From: Thermotogaceae bacterium
GTDB lineage: Bacteria; Thermotogota; Thermotogae; Thermotogales; Thermotogaceae
Length of the DNA: 15,585 bases
NCBI GenBank assembly: GCA_027038385.1
Contig: JALVXE010000190.1
Span: forward strand, 1 to 15,585
Direction: 5' to 3'
Position numbers and translations under genes: made by a program. Position 1 is the first letter of the stretch. Every line of letters starts with the position of its first letter. The notes under the pieces are model-generated. The model searched no databases. It was not told the DNA's origin and worked only from the letters and a program-made list of their open reading frames with translations. Of the stretch, positions 1 to 6,211 are shown in pieces.

Positions 1-1391
1 ACTTCGTCGTTCTCGTCGGAGGCGGAAACAACGGAGGAGATGGTCTCGTGGTTGCGAGAGCTCTTTTAGACTACACACCAAACGTTCTAGCAATTCTGGT
101 GAAGGAAAATCTGAAGGGAGACGCACTCGAAAATTTGAGGGCTTTTGAAAGGATCGGTGGGGAGTACGCGGTTTTGGGGAAAGATATGGAACTTGAAGAA
201 GTCGAATACGTTCTGATGAGCTCTGACGTCGTGATCGACGCCATGCTCGGAATAGGAATCAGTGGGGAGGTTAGAGAACCTATATCCTCAATCATAGATA
301 TGGTGAACCAATCGCCAGCCAGGAAAGTTTGTGTCGATGTTCCGAGTGGTGTTGATTCCGACACGGGAAAGGTATTGGGAAAAGCGGTCAGGTGTGATTT
401 GACGGTCACATTTGCGTACCCAAAGATCGGGCACGTCCTTTATCCAGGGAGGGAGTACACAGGAAAACTCAAAGTTGCGTCGATAGGAATTCCAAGGGTC
501 TTGGCGGACGATCTGAGAAGGGCTATAACCACCGAAGAATTCGCCAGAAGTCTTGTACCTGCAAGGAAAAAGGACTCAAACAAGGGTACGTACGGGAGGG
601 TTGGAATAGTTGGTGGGAGTGTTCTTTACAGCGGTGCGTCGGTTCTATCAGCTCTTGGGAGTATGAAGAGCGGTGCGGGACTCACATATGTCTTCACCCC
701 TAAAGAGGTGAATTCCGTGGTGACATCGAACTATCCAGAGGCCATATCGATTCCACTCGAGAGCTGTGGTGGATACCTTTGTGAGAGATCCTTCAGCGAT
801 TTAGAGAAGTGGATCGACAAGATGGACGTTCTGGCGATCGGACCTGGTATGGCTTTGAATGAGAGCACTGTTGGTTTTTTAAAGAAAGTGATCGTTGTTG
901 AGAAACCGATCGTTTTGGATGCGGACGGTTTGAACGCCCTCTCTTTCATCGGTGTTGAAGCTTTGAAGGTTAGAAAGAATCCCGCGATCCTAACACCACA
1001 TCCCGGAGAGTTTTCAAGGCTGGTTAAAAGGGGTATAGGGGAGGTTCTTTACAACTACAGACTCGCGGAGGATTTCGCGAAGGATACGGGGGTTGTGCTC
1101 GTTCTCAAAGGAGCCACGACCATCGTTACAGATGGTGAGCATACGTTGTTCAACTTAACGGGAAACACGGGACTTTCCAAGGGAGGGAGTGGGGACGTCT
1201 TGACGGGAATCATAGCTTCGTTCGTTGCACAGGGGCTCGAGCCGTTTGAAGCTTCCATACTCGGGGTTTACGTTCATGGGGCAGCAGCACACCTCAACAA
1301 GACCGACGAATCAGGACTCCTTCCCACTGAACTCGCTAAATTGGTTCCAGATGTTTTGAAGAGTTTGAAGAAAAGACAACTTCTCGCCTGA
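1..1391 (+). CDS. nnrE-nnrD: Bifunctional NAD(P)H-hydrate epimerase / ADP-dependent NAD(P)H-hydrate dehydratase, 5' end missing
   Basis: This metabolite-repair enzyme epimerises and dehydrates damaged NAD(P)HX back to NAD(P)H in the cytoplasm. The reading frame is open from base 3, so the GTG at 48 is internal and the true start lies left of the window. Bases 3-56 encode the YjeF_N nucleotide-binding motif GGGNNGGDGLVVAR. The N-terminal epimerase domain runs to about base 510 and includes DAMLGIG and VDVPSGVDSDTG. The C-terminal ribokinase-like dehydratase domain follows, with KGTYGRVGIVGGS, AIGPGM, VLDADGLNAL, LTPHPGEF, VLKGATT and the catalytic-site motif GLSKGGSGDVLTG (about bases 1170-1208). 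The fused arrangement matches the structurally studied Thermotoga maritima enzyme TM0922. The stop is followed by 42 bases and then lysS, with no visible terminator between them, so readthrough is possible. The family call is very secure. Confidence 0.96.
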   Translation, partial: FVVLVGGGNNGGDGLVVARALLDYTPNVLAILVKENLKGDALENLRAFERIGGEYAVLGKDMELEEVEYVLMSSDVVIDAMLGIGISGEVREPISSIIDMVNQSPARKVCVDVPSGVDSDTGKVLGKAVRCDLTVTFAYPKIGHVLYPGREYTGKLKVASIGIPRVLADDLRRAITTEEFARSLVPARKKDSNKGTYGRVGIVGGSVLYSGASVLSALGSMKSGAGLTYVFTPKEVNSVVTSNYPEAISIPLESCGGYLCERSFSDLEKWIDKMDVLAIGPGMALNESTVGFLKKVIVVEKPIVLDADGLNALSFIGVEALKVRKNPAILTPHPGEFSRLVKRGIGEVLYNYRLAEDFAKDTGVVLVLKGATTIVTDGEHTLFNLTGNTGLSKGGSGDVLTGIIASFVAQGLEPFEASILGVYVHGAAAHLNKTDESGLLPTELAKLVPDVLKSLKKRQLLA

Positions 1392-1408
1392 AAACTTTCT
1401 GTTAAAAT
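1381..1408 (+). promoter_or_regulatory. Candidate extended -10 promoter for lysS
   Basis: TGTTAAAAT at 1400-1408 reads as an extended -10 element (TG, one base, TAAAAT). The best -35 match, TTCTCG at 1381-1386, is poor. It lies 26 bases before the lysS start codon, in the only gap of this region. The same CTGTTAAAAT string lies in front of glmU. This rests on motif matching only. Confidence 0.4.
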
Positions 1409-1433
1409 AGCGATCGTATCGGAGGTGATCTGT

Positions 1434-2939
1434 TTGCTGGAAGAGATGAGAAAGCAGAGACTGGAAGAGATAAAATCACTCAGGGAGATGGGGATAAACC
1501 CGTACCCTTACAGATACGATAAAGAGTTCTCAAGCGCCGAGATAAGAGAAAAGTATGACCCGGTTCTAAAGGCTGGTGAGGTGCTGGAAAACGAGAAAGT
1601 TTCGACCGCTGGCAGGGTTATGTCCATAAGGGACCACGGAAAGAGCGCGTTCTTTCATCTGAAAGATCAGGACGGAAGGATACAGGCTTACATCAGGAAG
1701 AATTCCGTGGGAGCTGAGAAGTACGAGCTTTTCAAGAAGTACGTTAACGTTGGAGACATATTGGGGATCAAGGGTTTTCCTTTCAAAAGCAAGACGGGAG
1801 AATTAACCATCTTCGTCGAGGATTTCGAAATACTCTCAAAGGCGATAAGACCCCTTCCCGAGAAATGGCATGGTCTTAAGGATAAAGAGGTCATATACAG
1901 ACAGAGATATGTCGACATGATAGCGAATGACGAATCTTTGGACAAGTTCAAGACTAGGTACAAGATCATAAGGATGATAAGAGAGTTTCTAAACGGTAAG
2001 GGATTCATAGAGGTAGAAACCCCGACCCTTGTCTACGTAACCGGTGGCGCCGAGGCCAGGCCGTTCATCACTCATCTCAACGTCTTCGACATAGACATGT
2101 ACCTCAGGATAGCCACGGAGCTTTACCTTAAGAGGTATATAGTCGGTGGCTTTGAGAAGGTCTATGAGCTTGGAAAAGTCTTCAGAAACGAGGGTATATC
2201 CTACAAGCACAGCCCGGAATTCACATCTCTAGAGCTTTACTGGGCTTACGCGGATTACGAGGACATAATGAACCTCACGGAAGAGCTCATAGAGTTCGTG
2301 GTCAGGAATACTCTTGGAACGACGAAAGTGAATTACCAAGGAGTTGAGATAGACTTCTCCCGTCCCTTTAGAAGGGTCAAAATGAGGGATTTCATCAGGG
2401 AAAAACTCGGTGTCGACATATTGGAAGATCCTGATGAAAAGATGCTTGAGGTTCTGAAGAAAAACGGAGTCGATGTACCGATAAAGAGCAGAGGACACCT
2501 GATAAACAAGCTCTGGGACCTTGTAGAAGAAGGAGTCGTCCAGCCGACTTTTCTCTTGGAGCATCCTGTAGATATATCTCCGCTCGCGAAGCGACACAGA
2601 GAGGATCCGAGGGTCACGGAGAGGTTCGAGCTCATAATATACGGTAGGGAGATAGCGAACGCATTCTCAGAGCTCAACGATCCCGTGGATCAGTATCAGA
2701 GGTTTTTGGATCAGATGAAGCTCAGAGAAGCCGGGGATGAAGAAGCACAGATGATGGACAGGGATTTCGTGAGGGCTTTGGAATACGGTATGCCGCCGAC
2801 TGGTGGACTTGGAATAGGGATAGACAGGCTTGTGATGTTTCTTACAGACAGTCAGACCATAAGGGATGTGATAGCTTTTCCACTGGTTAACCCGAAATCT
2901 CTCGATGAGGAGATAGATTACGGAGGTGAGGAAGGGTGA
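1434..2939 (+). CDS. lysS: Lysine--tRNA ligase, class II (LysRS)
   Basis: This enzyme attaches lysine to tRNA-Lys in the cytoplasm. An N-terminal OB-fold anticodon-binding domain covers about residues 57-140 (AGRVMSIRDHGKSAFFHLKD region). The class II catalytic core follows. Motif 1 lies around residues 188-210 (GFIEVETPTL, then GGAEARPF). Motif 2 is FRNEG at 250-254, followed by YKHSPEFTSLE. Motif 3 is GGLGIGIDR at 457-465. At 501 residues the length is normal. I place the start at TTG 1434 because GGAGGTG at 1421-1427 sits 6 bases upstream. The GTG at 1425 lies inside that Shine-Dalgarno sequence and would add only three residues. The resulting N-terminus, MLEEMRKQRLEEIKSLREMG, suits bacterial LysRS. 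The stop overlaps the next gene's GTG, so the two are translationally coupled. Confidence 0.97.
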   Translation: MLEEMRKQRLEEIKSLREMGINPYPYRYDKEFSSAEIREKYDPVLKAGEVLENEKVSTAGRVMSIRDHGKSAFFHLKDQDGRIQAYIRKNSVGAEKYELFKKYVNVGDILGIKGFPFKSKTGELTIFVEDFEILSKAIRPLPEKWHGLKDKEVIYRQRYVDMIANDESLDKFKTRYKIIRMIREFLNGKGFIEVETPTLVYVTGGAEARPFITHLNVFDIDMYLRIATELYLKRYIVGGFEKVYELGKVFRNEGISYKHSPEFTSLELYWAYADYEDIMNLTEELIEFVVRNTLGTTKVNYQGVEIDFSRPFRRVKMRDFIREKLGVDILEDPDEKMLEVLKKNGVDVPIKSRGHLINKLWDLVEEGVVQPTFLLEHPVDISPLAKRHREDPRVTERFELIIYGREIANAFSELNDPVDQYQRFLDQMKLREAGDEEAQMMDRDFVRALEYGMPPTGGLGIGIDRLVMFLTDSQTIRDVIAFPLVNPKSLDEEIDYGGEEG

Positions 2940-4732
2940 GTTACAGAAACTGGATGAAGAAATGGCAGGTTGTGATATTCTGGGCAATAGCCGCATCCTT
3001 TGTCGTGGGAATAGGATGGTGGTCAGCTGCGTTCTACATAAGGAACAGAAGGGCGAGAAATATAGAAAACACCAATCCAAACTATCTGGCGGAGTATTCG
3101 GTTGCATATCTGGTTAAGAACGCTTCCGGGACGAAGATAAGCACGTCGACTTTTCTTCCGGGGATGTCCGAGGTACTCGTCCTTCAGGATGTTGACAGAA
3201 ACGTTGGGACGATCGAACCTACCAAGATGTGGATAGAACAGGATGATTTCCAGAAGCTCTACCCCAGCGTCAAGATGTACTACGAGAGCGTTTATCTAAA
3301 AAGAACCGTAGATCCGGTCTTTGAAGATTATCTGCTTAGGGCGGAAACGATAGCCTACATGGGATTCACAAGGATGCTGCAGGATTATCAGAGCATAGAG
3401 CCAGTTCCGTCGTCCACCCCATCGACCAACGATGTTTACGAGTACTTCGATAAGAACGCCTCAGAACTCGCTCCGATGTTCTCTGAATACCACATAAAGG
3501 CGGTTACTCTTGACTCGACTCAGCTGGTTGAATTTCAGAAAGATCTTCTGAGTTTCGGTTTCGATGAGGCGGCTTCGGCGGTTGGTCAGGAACCGTTCGA
3601 CCTTGGATCTATGAAGGGAGAGCAGCTCCTGTCTATGGGAATAGATAAAAAGGTTGTAAAAGAGATGTACGAGGTTGGAAAGAACAGTGTGGTTGGGCCT
3701 CAGCCTTTTGGAAGAGGATGGTTGTTCGTAGAGGTCCTAGACTCAACACCAGTGAAGAACGCAAGCGACTTGACGAGTGATGAGATAAACAAGATAAGGA
3801 GCAGGATAGTTTCTGAGAGAATCAGAGCCTATGTGAAGAAGGTAAAGGATTACTATCAGAAACGCGGTGAGGCTATCGTTATAAACGACGACAACCTCAG
3901 ACTTTGGTATGACTATTACAGATACCTTCCCAAGAACGAGCTCGTCAACCTCGTAAAACTTGGAGACAAGATAAAAGGTTACGTCGTTAAAAGTGATGGG
4001 GAAATAAACGTCAATTCTTTGAGCACGATGCAGGCGCTCTACGTTCTCATACTCGAGAGGGAAAAGCTGTTCCTTCAAGATATGGAGGATCTTTTGGAGA
4101 GCAACGCCACATCGACAGATCTTGAGCTTTACAAGAAAGCGTTTGGTGATCTGAAGAAAGAGGATATAAAGAAGAAGATAGCCGAGATAGATGATCTGAG
4201 GAAGAAGATAGTCTCGAATCTCTACTACAGCGGTTACAAGGTTTACGGGGTTCTCCAGAGGATGGTGGAGATATTCGGAGAACCTAAATACAGATTGGAG
4301 CTTGCGGAGATCAGCATGGAAGGGAAAAAGGAGATTGCGCAGAGGTTGAAGCTCATGTACGGAATGAACGTTCAGAAGATGGCAAACAACTTCATGCCAG
4401 AGCTTCAGACTTTCTTTAGTTTGATGAACGCGTCCGACACATCCATATCCACCGACTTGAAGCTCAGAGCCATGGAAGATTCATACGACCTTCTCAAGTT
4501 CTTGGGAGCTTATCAAGTGGCGAGCAGTGTTTTGAACGAAATAAAGCAGGCCTCGCCATCCTACAAGGGATGGAACTTCCAGAATATGTTCTCAGAGCTT
4601 GAAAAATTGATGAAACCAGCTACTTCGGCCACGAACGAGACTTCGGCATCGACTCCGACGTTATCGCCGTCCACGCCGGCCACGAACTCGTCATCGAATA
4701 CAACACCGCTATCCACACAGGCTACGGAGTGA
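2936..4732 (+). CDS. Membrane-anchored PpiD/SurA-like protein (divergent parvulin-type chaperone)
   Basis: This is a 598-residue protein with a single N-terminal membrane anchor (about residues 11-34, after positively charged RNWMKKW) and a large extracytoplasmic part. Residues 160-310 resemble a degenerate parvulin-type peptidyl-prolyl isomerase module: EYHIKAVTL, a helix-rich insert, PFDLGS, then VGKNSVVGPQPFGRGWLFVEVLDS, followed by a long charged helix. The flanking helices match the SurA/PpiD chaperone layout. Residues 370-560 are mostly alpha-helical and unlike anything I recognise. The last 38 residues (561-598) are almost only Ser, Thr, Pro, Ala and Asn, apparently a flexible tail. 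The GTG start at 2936 overlaps the lysS TGA and is preceded by GGAGGTGAG at 2922-2930. A likely role is assisting folding of exported envelope proteins, but isomerase activity is unproven. The PpiD-like label is moderately supported. Confidence 0.7.
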   Translation: MSYRNWMKKWQVVIFWAIAASFVVGIGWWSAAFYIRNRRARNIENTNPNYLAEYSVAYLVKNASGTKISTSTFLPGMSEVLVLQDVDRNVGTIEPTKMWIEQDDFQKLYPSVKMYYESVYLKRTVDPVFEDYLLRAETIAYMGFTRMLQDYQSIEPVPSSTPSTNDVYEYFDKNASELAPMFSEYHIKAVTLDSTQLVEFQKDLLSFGFDEAASAVGQEPFDLGSMKGEQLLSMGIDKKVVKEMYEVGKNSVVGPQPFGRGWLFVEVLDSTPVKNASDLTSDEINKIRSRIVSERIRAYVKKVKDYYQKRGEAIVINDDNLRLWYDYYRYLPKNELVNLVKLGDKIKGYVVKSDGEINVNSLSTMQALYVLILEREKLFLQDMEDLLESNATSTDLELYKKAFGDLKKEDIKKKIAEIDDLRKKIVSNLYYSGYKVYGVLQRMVEIFGEPKYRLELAEISMEGKKEIAQRLKLMYGMNVQKMANNFMPELQTFFSLMNASDTSISTDLKLRAMEDSYDLLKFLGAYQVASSVLNEIKQASPSYKGWNFQNMFSELEKLMKPATSATNETSASTPTLSPSTPATNSSSNTTPLSTQATE

Positions 4733-4736
4733 TCAT

Positions 4737-5981
4737 ATGGGAGAATTTTTCAACGTCGTCGAGAGCGAAAAGGCGTATGAGTTCATATCCAAACTGAAGA
4801 GCGTGGAAGGTTTTGAAATTTTAGATGTGAGAGAGTCGATATCTCGAACATCCGCTGAGGATGTTATCGCCGGGGAGGATCTCCCCGGCTTTAACCGATC
4901 CACGGTCGATGGTTACGCGGTGAGGTCACCTGATGTCTTTGGAGCATCGTTGTCCACGCCTGCCATGCTCAAGGTCGTTGGCGAGATAAAGATAGATGAG
5001 GAGTACGAAAAAGTCCTTGGAGAAGATGAGGCTTTGAAGGTCCCAACTGGTGGAAAACTTCCAGACGGTGCAGATGCCGTTGTGATGGTTGAGGATACGA
5101 GAGAAGCCGGTGAGTATATCGAGGTCTTCAAGCCGGTTGCACCTGGTCAGAACGTGATGAGAAAAGACGAAGACGTTGCAAAAGGATCGATCGTTCTGAG
5201 AAAAGGAGAGAGGATAAATGTGGGGCATGTGGCCCTTCTTCTGAACCTTGGAATGGTCAACGTGAAAGTCGTAAGGAGAGTCAGGGTTGGGCTCATATCC
5301 ACGGGGGATGAGGTCATAGAACCGGAGATGAAAAGGACGTTCCCACACGTCAGGGACAGCAACACGCATTCCCTAAAGGCATTTTTGGAGAGGTTGGGAT
5401 ACGAGGTCAAGAGATACGGTATATCACACGATGATTTCGACGAGCTCAGATCTCTCATGCTCAGGAGCTTCGAGGAGAACGACGTTACCGTCAGTGCTGG
5501 TGGAAGCTCTGTCGGGGTGAGGGACTACACGGTTGATGCGATTAACTCGATAGGAAGACCAGGAGTTCTGATACATGGAGTTCTGGTAAGTCCTGGAAAG
5601 CCCACCATATTTGGTCTTGTGGACGGTCACCCTTTCGTCGGGCTTCCCGGTCATCCGTCCTCATTCACCCTGAGTGCTTTCGTTTTTTTGATTCCCCTTT
5701 TGAGAAAGCTCTCTGGAGAAGAGGATTGGATGCTCAAACCAACGGGAAGGTTTAAGATAGCCGACAACGTGTTTTCAAAACAGGGAAGGGAGACTTTCAT
5801 CTGGTCTGAAAGGTTGTACAGGGGAGGGGAGGTTCTCGTAAAACCCTTGATGTTCAAATCCGGTATGATAAGCCCCGCAGCTCGAGCGGATGGATTCATA
5901 AGGATACCGGCTGGAGTTGAAGGTTATTACGAGGGTGATTTCGTCGAGTTTTACTCCATATCAGAGGGCTTGTTGATATGA
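4737..5981 (+). CDS. moeA: Molybdopterin molybdenumtransferase MoeA
   Basis: MoeA inserts molybdate (or tungstate in thermophiles) into adenylylated molybdopterin, the last step of metal-pterin cofactor synthesis. The 414-residue length is typical. Signature stretches in order are: the N-terminal LPGFNRSTVDGYAV (49-62); VPTGGKLPDGADAVVMVEDT (102-121); the MoCF-binding domain VGLISTGDEV (184-193) with RDSNTHSL (206-213); SAGGSSVGVRDY (253-264); the SPGKPT loop (285-290); and GLPGHPSS (302-309). A C-terminal beta-barrel domain starts around residue 335. The ATG lies 4 bases after the previous stop, with GGAGTGA at 4726-4732. The end overlaps the next ATG by four bases. No other cofactor genes are visible here, so its partners must lie elsewhere. 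In such an organism tungsten enzymes are plausible users; that is inference. Confidence 0.95.
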   Translation: MGEFFNVVESEKAYEFISKLKSVEGFEILDVRESISRTSAEDVIAGEDLPGFNRSTVDGYAVRSPDVFGASLSTPAMLKVVGEIKIDEEYEKVLGEDEALKVPTGGKLPDGADAVVMVEDTREAGEYIEVFKPVAPGQNVMRKDEDVAKGSIVLRKGERINVGHVALLLNLGMVNVKVVRRVRVGLISTGDEVIEPEMKRTFPHVRDSNTHSLKAFLERLGYEVKRYGISHDDFDELRSLMLRSFEENDVTVSAGGSSVGVRDYTVDAINSIGRPGVLIHGVLVSPGKPTIFGLVDGHPFVGLPGHPSSFTLSAFVFLIPLLRKLSGEEDWMLKPTGRFKIADNVFSKQGRETFIWSERLYRGGEVLVKPLMFKSGMISPAARADGFIRIPAGVEGYYEGDFVEFYSISEGLLI

Positions 5982-6211
5982 GGCTCGATCTGTTTTTGAA
6001 AAAGCGCGGGATAATAAAGAGAAGATCGGTATCTCAAGATATGATAAGAGGTGGAAGGGTTAGAGTTAACGGGAGGACCGTGAGGCCCTCCCACAGTGTT
6101 GAAGATGGAGATATCGTGGAGGTGTTCTTCGGGAACAGGTACCTCAGAATTCGAGTCGTAAAAGGTGGATACGAGATTTTAGAAGAGGAGAGGGTAAGAA
6201 ACTCAGGTTGA
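5978..6211 (+). CDS. Small S4-domain RNA-binding protein, RqcP-like
   Basis: This 77-residue basic protein consists of one S4 RNA-binding domain (residues 1-60) and a short acidic tail. The sequence MRLDLFLKKRGIIKRRSVSQ, the later GGRVRVNGR, GDIVEVFFG and YEILEEE follow the pattern I recall for Bacillus YabO/RqcP. That protein helps RqcH add alanine tails to peptides stuck on 50S subunits. Heat-shock protein 15 (HslR) is a related alternative. The ATG at 5978 overlaps the moeA stop as ATGA. The last 68 bases overlap the 3' end of the convergent gene on the minus strand. The S4 domain is certain. The specific role in ribosome quality control is inferred from similarity of length and sequence, so I leave the symbol blank. 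Confidence 0.88.
   Translation: MRLDLFLKKRGIIKRRSVSQDMIRGGRVRVNGRTVRPSHSVEDGDIVEVFFGNRYLRIRVVKGGYEILEEERVRNSG

Noticed and set aside
2926..3117. 63-codon plus-strand frame starting just before the PpiD-like gene
   Set aside because: It is a different frame over the coupled GTG start at 2936, which alone gives a signal anchor and a long protein.
4926..5369. 147-codon minus-strand frame within moeA
   Set aside because: It is antisense to conserved MoeA motifs, has no plausible protein features, and no gap or promoter suggests a gene.
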